In this document: in pieces, positions 25,933 to 35,688 of the stretch
Layout of the letters: each line of letters begins with the position of its first letter
Position numbering within the stretch: position 1 is the first letter of the stretch
DNA from: Devosia psychrophila
GTDB lineage: Bacteria; Pseudomonadota; Alphaproteobacteria; Rhizobiales; Devosiaceae
Reading direction: 5' to 3'
DNA length: 64,000 nt
NCBI RefSeq assembly: GCF_000971275.1
Contig: NZ_LAPV01000129.1
Location: 62,001-126,000, forward strand
Program-made: the position numbers and the translations under genes
Notes under the pieces: generated by a model
What the model was told of the DNA's origin: nothing
Database searches by the model: none
What the model saw: the letters and a program-made list of their open reading frames with translations, nothing else

Positions 25933-27957
25933 GTGACTAACCTTTTCACCGGCAGCATAGCCCGGCGCCTCTATGCATTGATCGTCATCTTCGCCATCGG
26001 CTTTGCCAGCGTGCTGGCCTTTCAGCTGTATACTCTGCGCGAGAACCTCGACAGCTTCAAGCGTACGGAACTGCAGAGCGTGGTGCAGGCCGCGACCAGC
26101 ATCGTGCAGAACTACTATGAGCGCTCTCAGGCAGGCGAGTTCACCGAGGAACACGCAAAGTCGCTGTCGCTGGAATCGCTGCGGGGCCTCCGCTACCAAG
26201 GCGGCGAATATGTGTTCATCGACACCTATGACATGATCAATCTGATGCATCCGACCAAGCCGGAAAAACAGGGCAGCGACCGTGGGGTCGAGGCGGACGG
26301 CCGCGGCAAATTCTACATCAAGGAAATGGTCACCAATGCCAGGGCGAATGGATCGACTTTCGTCCAATATCTGTTCAAGACGCCGGATGGTGGCGACTTC
26401 GACAAGATCAGCTATGCGCAGGCCTTCGAGCCATGGGGCTGGACTATCGCTTCGGGTGTCTTGACCACGCAGGTGGACGCGATCTTTGCAAAGGCTGCCA
26501 TGATCAGCGGCGCGATTGCTTTCGGCGTGACGCTGCTGCTGCTGCTCGTCGGCGTGCTTATCGCACGCTCGATCAGCAAGCCGATTGCCAAGCTGAACAA
26601 TGACATGGACCGCATCGCGGCCAATGACTTCGACGTGGTGCCGCAGGGCATGGCGCGTCGCGACGAAATCGGCGACATGGCACGCTCGGTGGAAGTTTTC
26701 CGCGAGAACGGGCTCAAGGTCAGCCAGATGACCGAGGCGGAAGCCGCTCGCATCATCGCCGATCAGGCCGCTCGCCAGCAGATGATGAGTGAATTGCAGG
26801 GTGCGTTCGGGCAGGTGGTGGATGCGGCGATTGCCGGTGACTTTACCCGCCGGGTGGAGACCGAATTCCCTGATGCCGAACTCAACGGCTTGGCGCAGAG
26901 CGTCAATAGCCTCGTGGCTACCGTGGATCGTGGTCTCGATGAAACCGGCCGGGTACTGACCGCGCTGGCGAACACCGACCTGACCAAGCGCATGGAGGGC
27001 GAGTATCACGGTGCCTTCGCCGGCCTCCAGGCCAATACCAATGCGGTGGGTAACAAACTGAGCGAAGTGGTGACGCAGTTGCGCGACACGTCGCGTTCGT
27101 TGCGGCTCGCAACCGGCGAAATTCTGGCTGGAGCCAATGACCTGAGCGAACGCACGACCAAGCAGGCCGCGACGATCGAAGAGACATCGGCGACCATGGA
27201 ACAACTGGCGACTACCGTGCTGCAGAACTCGCAGCGCGCCAAGGATGCCAGCGTCAATGCGGCCCAAGTTACCCGCACCGCCGAAGAAGGTGGCCAGGTG
27301 ATGGAAAAGGCCAATGCTGCGATGGCCGCGATCGAAATGAGCTCGGGCAAGATTTCCAATATCATTGGCATGATCGACGATATCGCATTCCAGACCAATC
27401 TGCTGGCACTGAACGCTTCGGTGGAAGCGGCGCGGGCTGGCGATGCCGGCAAGGGCTTTGCCGTGGTGGCCGTGGAAGTGCGGCGCCTGGCGCAGTCGGC
27501 GGCGTCGGCATCGGCAGACGTCAAGGTCCTGATCGAGCAGTCGGCTGGCGAAGTGGGCCTTGGCTCGCGTCTGGTGTCGGATGCGGCGGCACGCCTTGCC
27601 GCCATGCTCGACGCCGCTCGTGCCAATAACCAGTTGATGGACGGCATTGCCCGCGAAAGCCAGGAGCAGGCCTCGGCTATCGAAGAGGTCAATATCGCGG
27701 TCCGACAGATGGACGAGATGACCCAGCATAACGCGGCTCTGGTCGAGGAAATGAATGCCTCCATCGAACAGACCGAGGCTCAGGCCGGCGCGCTGGACGA
27801 CATCGTGACCGTGTTCAATACCGGCAGCCAGCGCGTTGTCGCCCCATCCCGCGCCAGCCATGTCGCTTCGGCGCCCAAGCCGGCCGTGAAACGCGCGGCG
27901 CAGGCCTATCTCAGCCACGGCAATGCCGCGGTTTCGACCGACTGGAACGAGTTCTAA
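25933..27957 (+). CDS. Methyl-accepting chemotaxis protein (single Cache_2 type)
   Basis: A 674-residue receptor. The GTG start at 25933 has GGAG seven bases upstream and places TM1 at about 13-35 as expected; a longer in-frame ATG would add an unrelated N-terminus. The periplasmic domain (about 36-187) has [18 protein letters not shown], the signature of sCache_2 domains. TM2 is at about 188-211. HAMP, a second HAMP-like unit and an MA domain (tip about 483) follow. The C-terminal TDWNEF is a CheR/CheB tether. It stands alone, with no good terminator visible after it. Confidence 0.93.
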   Translation: MTNLFTGSIARRLYALIVIFAIGFASVLAFQLYTLRENLDSFKRTELQSVVQAATSIVQNYYERSQAGEFTEEHAKSLSLESLRGLRYQGGEYVFIDTYDMINLMHPTKPEKQGSDRGVEADGRGKFYIKEMVTNARANGSTFVQYLFKTPDGGDFDKISYAQAFEPWGWTIASGVLTTQVDAIFAKAAMISGAIAFGVTLLLLLVGVLIARSISKPIAKLNNDMDRIAANDFDVVPQGMARRDEIGDMARSVEVFRENGLKVSQMTEAEAARIIADQAARQQMMSELQGAFGQVVDAAIAGDFTRRVETEFPDAELNGLAQSVNSLVATVDRGLDETGRVLTALANTDLTKRMEGEYHGAFAGLQANTNAVGNKLSEVVTQLRDTSRSLRLATGEILAGANDLSERTTKQAATIEETSATMEQLATTVLQNSQRAKDASVNAAQVTRTAEEGGQVMEKANAAMAAIEMSSGKISNIIGMIDDIAFQTNLLALNASVEAARAGDAGKGFAVVAVEVRRLAQSAASASADVKVLIEQSAGEVGLGSRLVSDAAARLAAMLDAARANNQLMDGIARESQEQASAIEEVNIAVRQMDEMTQHNAALVEEMNASIEQTEAQAGALDDIVTVFNTGSQRVVAPSRASHVASAPKPAVKRAAQAYLSHGNAAVSTDWNEF

Positions 27958-28028
27958 GCTGAAATTACGTTCGGGGGCCCGCTTCGGTGGGCCGCTGTTA
28001 CTTCCTCTAGAGCGTCGGAAGCGGTTCA

Positions 28029-28036
28029 TTAACCAT
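28029..28036. promoter_or_regulatory. CtrA-like half site upstream of fourth receptor
   Basis: TTAACCAT about 96 bases upstream of the start at 28132, identical to the octamer before the PAS receptor. Confidence 0.4.
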
Positions 28037-28131
28037 ATGCTTTCTATGCTGGCTGCGCACATGACCGCGGAACAGGGGCTGCGGGCATGCCTTGTCAAAA
28101 GGCTGTAGTGCCTCAACTCCGAAAGCCGAGC

Positions 28132-30582
28132 ATGACCAGCCAGCTCAAACTTGCCTTCAAACTGCCAGCCATGGTGGTCGCAATTGCGCTGGTCACTGGG
28201 GCGAGCCTGGCGCTTGCAGCCTATTTCGCCAGCAGCAGCATCGTTACCCGACAGGCCGAACAGCGGCTGACCGCAGCGGCGGCCAATGCCACCTCAACGT
28301 TGAATGCCTATCTCGGCGAGGTCGCCGAAGACCTGACGCTATTTGCCGGGCGCTCTGAAATCGCCAGCGCAATCGGCGTCTTGTCGGTCGCAATGCGCTC
28401 GATGAAGGAGCAGGGCGATCCGACTGAGCTGATGCAGGACGCCTATATCACGCAAAATCCGAATCCGGCCGGCGAGCGCTTGTTGCTCGATACGTCCGAC
28501 AAGTTGCCGGCGTATGACCTGCACCACCGGACATTGCACGCGGACTTCCGGGACCTGTTGATGAAGCGCGGCTATTACGACATCTTCCTGTTCGATGCCG
28601 ATTTCAACAATGTCTACACGGTGTTCAAGGAAGCCGATTTCGCAACCAATTTTGCCCAAGGCGGCGGGCCGTGGGCCGATACCGACCTCGGCAAGGTGGT
28701 GCGTTCGGCCATGGCGGCGAAAGAGGGGGAGCTGTTTCTGTCCGACTTTGCCGCCTATGGCCCGAGCGCCGGCGCTCCGGCTAGTTTCATTGCCGCACCA
28801 GTTTATGACCAAGGCCTCGTGATCGGCGTGCTGGCCTTCCAGATGCCGACGGCACTAATCGGGGAAGTGCTCGACCGGACCCAGGGGCTGGGCGACAGCG
28901 GCGAAACCTATCTGGTGGGCCAGGATGGCCTCGTTCGCAATGACTCCCCCAAAACCTCCGACAATGACGTGCTGAACCTGTCGCTGCAGGGCGAGGCCGT
29001 GACGGCGGCGCTGGCCGGCACTGCCGGGCTTGATCGCCTGTCTCATCACGACGGCGAGGACTACGTCGCCGCTAGTGAACCGCTGTCGTTTGGCGGTGTC
29101 GACTGGGCCGTGGTTGCCCTCGAAAGCGAAGCTGATATCTCCGCGCCTTCAGCCGGCCTACGCAATACTTTGCTGATCATCGGCGCCATCTTGCTGGCTT
29201 TGGCGGCAGTGGTCAGCGTGCTGATCGCGCGGACCATTACGCGGCCAATTTCGCGGCTGACCGATGCTATGGCCGAAATTGCCGGCGACCGGCTCGACCT
29301 GACTGTGCCGGGCCTAGAGCGCTCGGATGAGCTGGGGTACATGGCTGAAGCCGTGGAAGTGTTCCGCAGCAATGGGCTGAAGATGCGTGATCTGCGCGCC
29401 GCCGAGCTCGACATGAGTGCCGAGCGCGCCAGCCAGGTCAGCGTGATCGAGGGGTTGCAGAGGGACATCGGCAGTGTGGTTGGGGCCGCTATCGAAGGCG
29501 ACTTCACGGGCCGGGTCGGGACCAACCTCCACGATCCCGAATTGCGCCATCTGGCGCAGAACGTCAACGACCTGGTGGAATCGGTCGATCGCGGGTTGAC
29601 CGAGACCGGCAGCGTGCTGGCGGCACTGGCGCGGGCCGATCTCAGCCAGCGCATGCAGGGTGACTACAAGGGTGCCTTTGCCCAGCTCAAAGCCAATACC
29701 AATAGCGTGGCCGAGCAGCTCGGGCAGATCGTGACGCAGTTGCGCGGCACCTCGGGTGCGTTGAAGACCGCAACCAGCGAAATTCTCTCCGGCGCCAACG
29801 ATCTCAGCGAACGCACGACGCGACAGGCGGCGACGATCGAGCAGACCAGCGCGGCCATCGAGCAGCTCAGCCGCACCGTCGTCGAAAATGCCGGTCATGC
29901 CGAGCAGGCCAGCCAGAAGGCGCGTGCGGTATCAACCGAGGCTGAGGCCAGTGGCGCGGTGATGGTCGAGGCGACGGCTGCGATGGACCGGATCACCGCG
30001 TCGTCGTCCAAGATTTCCAACATCATCGGGCTGATCGACGATATCGCCTTCCAGACCAACCTGCTGGCGCTGAACGCCTCGGTGGAAGCCGCGCGGGCTG
30101 GCGATGCCGGCAAGGGCTTTGCCGTCGTTGCTGTCGAAGTCCGGCGCCTGGCGCAATCGGCGGCTTCGGCTTCGGCCGATGTGAAGGCGCTGGTCGAGCA
30201 GAGCGCCAATGAAGTACAGGGCGGCACGCGGCTGGTGGCCGACGCCGCCGAGCGTATCGCTGGCGTGCAGACGGCAATCCGGGGCAATGCCAGCATGCTG
30301 GATGGCATTGCCCGGGCCAGCCGCGAGCAGGCGGCCTCGATCGACGAGGTGACTGTCGCGGTGCGCCAGATGGATGAGATGACCCAGCACAATGCGGCGC
30401 TGGTCGAACAGACCAATGCCGCCATCGAGCAGACCGAGGCACAAGCCAGTGAACTCGACCGGGTGATTGGCGTGTTCACGCTCGGCTCGTTCGAGGCGAT
30501 GGCGACGGATCGGGCGACGGGTGAACGCGGCATGATCGACGGGTTGCGGTCGATGGCAGGCGCTTATTTGAAGCGGGCCTAA
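28132..30582 (+). CDS. Methyl-accepting chemotaxis protein without tether peptide
   Basis: An 816-residue receptor with the same plan as the first: TM1 about 12-37, a 300-residue double-Cache-like periplasmic domain, TM2 about 345-366, HAMP units and MA domain (tip about 637). Its sensor domain is related to the first receptor's ([19 protein letters not shown] against [19 protein letters not shown]). Unlike the other intact large receptors it ends MAGAYLKRA with no W-x-x-F pentapeptide. It should therefore depend on neighbouring receptors for methylation and demethylation. The start at 28132 is chosen because the signal-anchor begins just after it. Confidence 0.92.
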   Translation: MTSQLKLAFKLPAMVVAIALVTGASLALAAYFASSSIVTRQAEQRLTAAAANATSTLNAYLGEVAEDLTLFAGRSEIASAIGVLSVAMRSMKEQGDPTELMQDAYITQNPNPAGERLLLDTSDKLPAYDLHHRTLHADFRDLLMKRGYYDIFLFDADFNNVYTVFKEADFATNFAQGGGPWADTDLGKVVRSAMAAKEGELFLSDFAAYGPSAGAPASFIAAPVYDQGLVIGVLAFQMPTALIGEVLDRTQGLGDSGETYLVGQDGLVRNDSPKTSDNDVLNLSLQGEAVTAALAGTAGLDRLSHHDGEDYVAASEPLSFGGVDWAVVALESEADISAPSAGLRNTLLIIGAILLALAAVVSVLIARTITRPISRLTDAMAEIAGDRLDLTVPGLERSDELGYMAEAVEVFRSNGLKMRDLRAAELDMSAERASQVSVIEGLQRDIGSVVGAAIEGDFTGRVGTNLHDPELRHLAQNVNDLVESVDRGLTETGSVLAALARADLSQRMQGDYKGAFAQLKANTNSVAEQLGQIVTQLRGTSGALKTATSEILSGANDLSERTTRQAATIEQTSAAIEQLSRTVVENAGHAEQASQKARAVSTEAEASGAVMVEATAAMDRITASSSKISNIIGLIDDIAFQTNLLALNASVEAARAGDAGKGFAVVAVEVRRLAQSAASASADVKALVEQSANEVQGGTRLVADAAERIAGVQTAIRGNASMLDGIARASREQAASIDEVTVAVRQMDEMTQHNAALVEQTNAAIEQTEAQASELDRVIGVFTLGSFEAMATDRATGERGMIDGLRSMAGAYLKRA

Positions 30583-30708
30583 AGCGGCGGTGAATTAACT
30601 GCGCGTTCACCATGCTTCGGTCTCGGTGCGCGTAGTTTGATCCATGTCGCGGCCCGGCTATCGGGAGAGTGGTCAACACCCTTTCCGCCTGTAGCCGTGG
30701 GCGTCCTT

Positions 30709-32028
30709 ATGTCCCCGCCGAATTCCGCCGATCTGCAATCGCGCCTCGATTTCATCGGCCTCGACGACACTGCACGGCAGCGGCAGGCGCGGCTGAAGGG
30801 CCATGTCGACAAGCATCTGGGCAAGAAGGCAGCTTCCCCAGAAGATGTCCTGGCGGCGGCTGACGAGATGGCGCTGGCGCTCGGCAGCCTGATCAAATCG
30901 ACCTTGCTCGACATCGATATTGGCGTTTCGGCCTAGTTCGACAAGCTGACATCCGATCCCAAGGCGGCCGATGAGGTGGCCAAGGAGAAGATTACCCGTG
31001 CGGTGACGCTGACCGGCGACGTGCTCAAGGAAATGGCAGACGGCAATCTCACCAGCCGGATCACTGCGGAGTTTGAGCCGGAATTCGACCAGATCAAGCG
31101 GGATACCAATGCGGTGGCGGATCGGCTGAACGGCATTATCGGCCAGTTGCGGCAGACGTCGCGCTCGCTCAAGACGGCGACGGGAGAAATCCTTGCCGGT
31201 GCCAATGACCTGGCCGATCGCACCACAAGGCAGGCGGCGACCATCGAGCAGACGTCGGCTTCGGTCGAGCAGTTGGCGACGACCGTGGTCGAGAATGCGC
31301 AGCGCGCGGCGACGGCCAGCGGCAAGGCAAACAGCGTGGCGCAGAGTGCCATGCAGGGCGGCATGGTGATGGCAGAGGCCAATGAAGCGATGTCAGAGGC
31401 CAATGAAGCGATGTCAGCCATCCAGACCAGCTCGGCCAAGATTTCCAATATTATCGGGCTGATCGACGATATCGGGTTCCAGACCAACCTGTTGGCGCTC
31501 AACGCCTCGGTGGAAGCGGCGCGGGCGGGAGACGCCGGCAAGGGCTTTGCCGTGGTGGCAGTGGAAGTGCTGCGGCTGGCGCAGTCGGCGGCGCAGGCCT
31601 CGAGCGAGGTCAAGGTGCTGATTGAAGCCAGTGCCAATGAGGTCACGGCGGGCTCGCGGCTGGTCGGGCAGGTGGCCAGCAGGCTGCAGGATATTTTGGC
31701 CGGTGCGCAGGAGAGTTCGACGCTGATTGAGGCGATTGCGCAGGCCAACAGGGAATCCTCGTCGTCGCTCGAAGAGGTATCGGTCGCGGTGCGATTGATG
31801 GACGAGATGACCCAGCACAATGGGGCGCTGGTGGAGCAAACCAATGCGGCCATCGAGCAGACCGAGGCGCAGGCGAGCGAGCTCGATCATATCGTCGACA
31901 TCTTCAAGATCGAGGCGGCGGTTGCAGTATCGGTTGCCAAGCGACGGGCCGTGCCGCCAAAGCCAAGGCGGCCGGCACTGCGGGCGGTTAGCAGCGCCGC
32001 GGTGGCGCAGGACTGGGCAGAGTTCTAG
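30709..32028 (+). pseudogene. Broken globin-coupled (HemAT-like) chemoreceptor
   Basis: The N-terminal piece (30709-30936) begins LQSRLDFIGLDD, the hallmark start of protoglobin sensor domains, and resumes with the last globin helix (LLDIDIGVSA). About 90 residues that hold the heme pocket and proximal His are missing. An in-frame TAG at 30934 then interrupts it, where relatives have Tyr in SAYF. The same frame continues through HAMP-like and MA domains to QDWAEF. A GTG at 30976 could start a 350-residue soluble fragment with intact signalling tip and tether. The MA coiled coil also carries a perfect 21-base tandem duplication (31373-31414). So it is a decayed oxygen or redox receptor, possibly leaving a sensorless soluble signalling protein. 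Confidence 0.8.
31373..31414 (+). repeat. Perfect 21-bp tandem duplication in receptor gene
   Basis: CAGAGGCCAATGAAGCGATG plus T is repeated twice back to back. It inserts exactly seven residues (EANEAMS twice) into one arm of the MA coiled coil, preserving frame and heptad phase. The paralogues have 12 residues between GG.VM and SSAKIS; this one has 19. Confidence 0.95.
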
Positions 32029-32160
32029 GGCGGATGGCTTCCCCTGACCGGTTCGGGCAAGAGGTTCCTCCCCTCGCTGTCCGGAGCATGCGGGTTCTCC
32101 TGACTCCTCCTGTCAGCAGAACCGGAGATGGTGGCGCTGCGTAAAAGCGGGGCCACCATC

Positions 32161-32541
32161 ATGCTCATTTCAGTCGTCGATCCAGTTTATTCTAAAACCT
32201 TCGCGGAGCTGATCGCGCCGTTTCCCCCGCCGGTGCGGGAGCTCACGGCGCGGCTGGTGGCCCTGGTCGCAGCGCATCCGGGCATTAGCGGCAAGGGGAT
32301 GACCGGCTGGAAGTCGGTCAATTTCCGCCATGCCAGCGCCGGCCATGTCTGCTCGGTGTTTCCACAGCAGGACCGGGCCTTGCTATATTTCGAGCATGGG
32401 CTGCGGCTGGTGCATGGCGAAGGGCTGTTGCAGGGCGAAGGTCTCAAGCGGGGGCGCTACCTGCGGGTGCAGCCGGGCGACGATATTCCGCTTGATCGGA
32501 TCGGCATGCTGTTGGGCGAGGCGATTGCCCTGTTTGCCTGA
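32161..32541 (+). CDS. DUF1801-like small protein
   Basis: A 126-residue soluble protein resembling the DUF1801/YdhG group. The order is FPPPVRELTARLVALV, then GMTGWKSVNFRH, then CSVFPQQDRALLYFEHGLRLVHGEGLL and GRYLRVQPGDDI, matching the conserved G-x-x-x-F-R-H and L-x-F-x-x-G blocks. No enzymatic function is established for the family. The start at 32161 is preferred, as the upstream ATG at 32128 has its purine-rich stretch too close. It is 36 bases upstream of mgsA and may be co-transcribed. Confidence 0.6.
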   Translation: MLISVVDPVYSKTFAELIAPFPPPVRELTARLVALVAAHPGISGKGMTGWKSVNFRHASAGHVCSVFPQQDRALLYFEHGLRLVHGEGLLQGEGLKRGRYLRVQPGDDIPLDRIGMLLGEAIALFA

Positions 32542-32577
32542 CCATGCTTGAAAGCCATGGAGAACGGGGAGGGTAGC

Positions 32578-32940
32578 ATGGCGCGCATCGGGCTGGTGGC
32601 TCACGACGACAAGAAGGACGAGCTGTGCATCTGGGCCGAGCACCACAAGCACAAGCTGGGCCAGCATGAACTCTGGGGTACTGGAACCACCGGCAGCCGG
32701 GTCATGGCTGCGACCGGCATGGAAGTGACGCGGCTCAAGAGCGGTCCGCTGGGCGGCGACCAGCAGCTGGGCGCGATGATCGCCGAGGGAAAGCTCGACG
32801 TGCTGATCTTCTTCATCGATCCGCTTTCGGCGCAGCCGCATGATGTGGACGTCAAGGCGCTGACCCGGCTGGCGACGCTTTATGACGTGCTCTTTGCCAA
32901 CAACAAATCCACAGCTGACGCGGTGCTTGCCTACCTTTGA
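32578..32940 (+). CDS. mgsA: Methylglyoxal synthase
   Basis: A 120-residue enzyme converting dihydroxyacetone phosphate to methylglyoxal and phosphate, a bypass of lower glycolysis. HDDKKDEL near the N-terminus, TGTTGS (phosphate binding), SGPLGGDQQLGA with catalytic Asp61, and FFIDPL with Asp81 are all present. The ATG at 32578 has GGGGAGGG upstream. Length is slightly shorter than the E. coli enzyme (152) but complete for the family. Its toxic product could be cleared by the gloB gene at 58028. Confidence 0.95.
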   Translation: MARIGLVAHDDKKDELCIWAEHHKHKLGQHELWGTGTTGSRVMAATGMEVTRLKSGPLGGDQQLGAMIAEGKLDVLIFFIDPLSAQPHDVDVKALTRLATLYDVLFANNKSTADAVLAYL

Positions 32941-32999
32941 CCGTGCCATTCTCAGCGCCGGTTGCCATTCGAGCGCAGCTCTCATGGCCTTCTCCCCTA

Positions 33000-33022
33000 A
33001 AATTGCTCCACCGGAGCAATTT
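33000..33022. repeat. Perfect 10-bp hairpin between mgsA and livG
   Basis: AAATTGCTCC-ACC-GGAGCAATTT. It lies 60 bases after the mgsA stop and 90 before livG. There is no long T-run, though it could still act as a terminator or processing site. Confidence 0.7.
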
Positions 33023-33112
33023 GCGCCGAGGGGCGCCGGGTCGAAGAGTTGACCCTTGCGTCACCTTATGAGCAGATGCCTCAAAATAGCCCGGATAATG
33101 AACCGGGCATAA

Positions 33113-33922
33113 ATGGCATTAGGAAACGGGACAGCTTTGGTCTCCTCTGACTTGGTTATCGACGTTCGCAACGTCAGCAAACGCTTTGGCGGTCTTACCG
33201 CCGTCAACAATTGCTCGCTCTCGGTGCGACGCGGCTCCGTCACGGGGTTGATCGGACCGAATGGCGCGGGCAAGTCCACGCTGTTCAACATCGTGGCCGG
33301 CAATATCGTGCCCGACGAGGGTGCGGTTATTTTCGACGGCAAGGACGTGACCGGCTTCAAGCCGCATCAACTGTTCCGCACAGGCATGCTGCGGACCTTC
33401 CAGATCGCGCATGAATTCTCCAACATGACGGCGCTGGAAAACCTGATGATGGTGCCGGGCGACCAGCCGGGCGAAGATCTCGGCAATGCCTGGTTTCGGC
33501 CCGGGCTGGCGAAATCGCGCGAGACCGAGGTGCGCAAGAAGGCGCTGGACGTCATCGACTTCCTGAAGCTCGGCCATGTGCGCAACGAGCTGGCCGGCAA
33601 TCTTTCGGGCGGCCAGAAGAAGCTGCTCGAACTCGGCCGCACTATGATGGTCGATGCCAAGGTGGTGCTGCTCGACGAGGTGGCGGCGGGCGTCAACAAG
33701 ACGCTGCTCAACGACCTGGCCTCCAATATCGAGCGGATGAACACCGAGCTGGGCTACACGTTCTTCGTCATCGAGCATGACATGGACCTGATCGGCCGGC
33801 TGTGCGATCCGGTTATTGTGATGGCGCAGGGGGAAAAGATCGCCGAAGGCTCGATGGAAGAAATCCGGGCCAATCCTCAAATCGTCGAAGCCTATTTCGG
33901 CACCCCGGTCGAGGTGGCTTAG
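33113..33922 (+). CDS. livG: Branched-chain amino-acid ABC transporter ATPase LivG
   Basis: A 269-residue ABC ATPase of the HAAT (LivG) group. Walker A is GPNGAGKST (about residues 49-57), the signature LSGGQKKLLELGR and Walker B VVLLDEVAAGVN, where the D-E is followed by the LivG-type (V/P)..G.N. The switch His is in VIEHDMD. It powers uptake together with LivF. The start at 33113 is the first in-frame ATG; the ribosome-binding site is weak. It begins the livGFHM operon; the gap to livF holds a structured repeat. Confidence 0.93.
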   Translation: MALGNGTALVSSDLVIDVRNVSKRFGGLTAVNNCSLSVRRGSVTGLIGPNGAGKSTLFNIVAGNIVPDEGAVIFDGKDVTGFKPHQLFRTGMLRTFQIAHEFSNMTALENLMMVPGDQPGEDLGNAWFRPGLAKSRETEVRKKALDVIDFLKLGHVRNELAGNLSGGQKKLLELGRTMMVDAKVVLLDEVAAGVNKTLLNDLASNIERMNTELGYTFFVIEHDMDLIGRLCDPVIVMAQGEKIAEGSMEEIRANPQIVEAYFGTPVEVA

Positions 33923-33926
33923 ATGC

Positions 33927-33971
33927 GGGTCTCCTTGTCCAAAAACCGGCTTCCACTTTTTGGGGAGACCC
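33927..33971 (+). repeat. Bulged hairpin element between livG and livF
   Basis: GGGTCTCC, bulge TTGT, CCAAAAA, an 11-base loop CCGGCTTCCAC, TTTTTGG, GGAGACCC: two stems of 8 and 7 pairs. Its 3' arm contains GGGGAGA, the likely ribosome-binding site of livF, so folding could mask it. A second copy with the same architecture and compensatory changes is at 59257-59301. Confidence 0.85.
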
Positions 33972-33975
33972 AATA

Positions 33976-34680
33976 ATGGCGTTGCTTGAACTGAAACACG
34001 TCGTTGCCGGTTATGGCGGCGCACCGATCCTCAATGGCGTCAATATGGCCATTGACCAAAGCGATATCGGCGTCATCGTCGGGCCGAATGGCGCCGGCAA
34101 GTCGACGACGCTGAAGGCCATTTTCGGCCTGCTCAAGGTGACCGGCGGCACGGTGGAATTTCTTGGCGAAAGCATAGCCAATTCGCTGCCCGACAAGCTG
34201 GTACCCAAGGGCCTCAGCTTCGTACCGCAGGAAAAGAACGTCTTCACCTCGATGACCGTCGAGGAAAACCTGGAAATGGGTGCCTTCACGCGGCGCGATG
34301 ATTTTTCCGAGACCATGCAATGGGTCTATGAAATGTTTCCCGTGCTGGCCGAGAAGCGCCGGCAGCCGACAGGTGAGCTTTCCGGCGGCCAGCGCCAGAT
34401 GGTCGCTATGGGCCGCGCGCTGATGAGCAAGCCAAAGCTGCTGATGCTGGACGAGCCCTCAGCCGGCCTGTCGCCGCGCTATGTGATCGAGATTTTCGAG
34501 ACCATCGTGCGTGTTAACCAGGAGGGCGTCGGTGTGCTCATGGTCGAGCAGAACGCACGCCAGGCGCTAGCGTTTGCCTCCAAGGGCTTTGTGCTTGCAC
34601 AGGGCCAAAACCGCTTCACCGGCACGGGCGCCGAGCTCATCGCCGATCCCGAAGTCGCCAAAAGTTTCCTCGGGGGCTGA
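33976..34680 (+). CDS. livF: Branched-chain amino-acid ABC transporter ATPase LivF
   Basis: A 234-residue ABC ATPase of the LivF type. Walker A GPNGAGKST (about 36-44), Q-loop VPQEKNVFTSMTVEENLEMG, signature LSGGQRQMVAMGRALM and Walker B LLMLDEPSAGLSP are canonical. It pairs with LivG as the nucleotide-binding dimer of the importer. The ATG at 33976 follows GGGGAGA, which lies in a hairpin arm. The gene ends three bases before livH. Confidence 0.94.
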   Translation: MALLELKHVVAGYGGAPILNGVNMAIDQSDIGVIVGPNGAGKSTTLKAIFGLLKVTGGTVEFLGESIANSLPDKLVPKGLSFVPQEKNVFTSMTVEENLEMGAFTRRDDFSETMQWVYEMFPVLAEKRRQPTGELSGGQRQMVAMGRALMSKPKLLMLDEPSAGLSPRYVIEIFETIVRVNQEGVGVLMVEQNARQALAFASKGFVLAQGQNRFTGTGAELIADPEVAKSFLGG

Positions 34681-34683
34681 GCC

Positions 34684-35688
34684 GTGACCGAACTCGTATT
34701 TTTCATCAACCAGGTGGTCATTTCCGGCGCGGTGCTGGGGTGCATTTATGCGCTCGGCGCGGTCGGCATCACGCTGATTTTCGGCATCCTGCGCTTTGCG
34801 CATTTCGCCCATTCCGAGCTGATGACTTCGGGCGCGTTCTTTGCCTTCATGTTGGCCGCACTTTTTGCCAGCTGGGGCATCGTGACGCCGATTCCGCTGG
34901 GCTTCGTGGTGCTGCCACTCGCCATGGTGATGTCGGCGATCTTTGCGCTGGGTATCGACAAGGGCTTTTACGCGCCACTGCGCAAGCGTGGCGCCAAGCC
35001 GGTTATCCTGCTGATCGCCTCGATCGGCGTGACGCTGATGGTGCAGGGGCTGATCCGGCTGTTCTTCGGCGCCGGCAGCTATTCGTTCTTCGAGAATGAG
35101 ACCAAGGACATTTTCCGCATCGACCTGGCCTTCCTTGGCTCGACGCGGCCGCTGGTAATCACCGAGCCACAACTACTGATGATCATCGTGACAGTGGTGT
35201 CGGTGCTGGCGCTGCACTTCTTCCTGACGCGGTCGCGGCTGGGCAAGGCGATGCGTGCCATGGCTGACAATCCAGACCTGGCGCAGGTCTCGGGCATCAA
35301 CACGGCACTGGTGGTGCGGGTGACCTGGATCGTTGCCGGCGCACTGGCATGCATGGCGGGCACCATGCTGGCGCTGGACGTGACGCTGAAGCCAGACTTG
35401 GCGTTCAATATCATCATTCCCATTTTTGCCGCGGCCATCGTCGGTGGCCTGGGTCAGGCCTATGGCGCCATCGCCGGTGGGCTGCTGATCGGCTTCGCGG
35501 AATCGCTGGCGGTGTTCAACTGGACCATGGTGCTGCGGCCGCTCAATGCGGTGCTGCCGGAATTTGCACAGTTGCCGGCGACGCTGTCGCTGGTTCCGAC
35601 CGAATACAAGCTCACCGTGGCTTTCGTCATCCTCGTGGTGGTGCTGCTGGTTCGGCCTACTGGTATCTTCAAGGGAGCTTCGTCATGA
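34684..35688 (+). CDS. livH: Branched-chain amino-acid ABC transporter permease LivH
   Basis: A 334-residue inner-membrane permease with about eight hydrophobic segments. GCIYALGAVGITLIFGILRFAHFAH is the LivH-type N-terminal helix (the family G.I..L.A.G..L..G..(N/R)(F/L)AHG), and MADNPDLAQVSGIN is the cytoplasmic ATPase-contacting EAA-like loop. Its translation starts at GTG 34684, three bases after the livF stop. It overlaps livM by ATGA at 35685, keeping the two permeases coupled. Confidence 0.92.
   Translation: MTELVFFINQVVISGAVLGCIYALGAVGITLIFGILRFAHFAHSELMTSGAFFAFMLAALFASWGIVTPIPLGFVVLPLAMVMSAIFALGIDKGFYAPLRKRGAKPVILLIASIGVTLMVQGLIRLFFGAGSYSFFENETKDIFRIDLAFLGSTRPLVITEPQLLMIIVTVVSVLALHFFLTRSRLGKAMRAMADNPDLAQVSGINTALVVRVTWIVAGALACMAGTMLALDVTLKPDLAFNIIIPIFAAAIVGGLGQAYGAIAGGLLIGFAESLAVFNWTMVLRPLNAVLPEFAQLPATLSLVPTEYKLTVAFVILVVVLLVRPTGIFKGASS

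Noticed and set aside
25903-28116. A 737-codon open frame opposite the third receptor
   Set aside because: It mirrors the receptor's codon bias on the other strand, has no domain features and only His/Arg-rich text; similar antisense frames occur opposite cheA, pyc and the other receptors.
30934-30936. TAG as a recoded sense codon (read-through or pyrrolysine)
   Set aside because: The same domain also has a deletion of about 90 residues, so decay is the simpler reading; nothing suggests amber decoding here.
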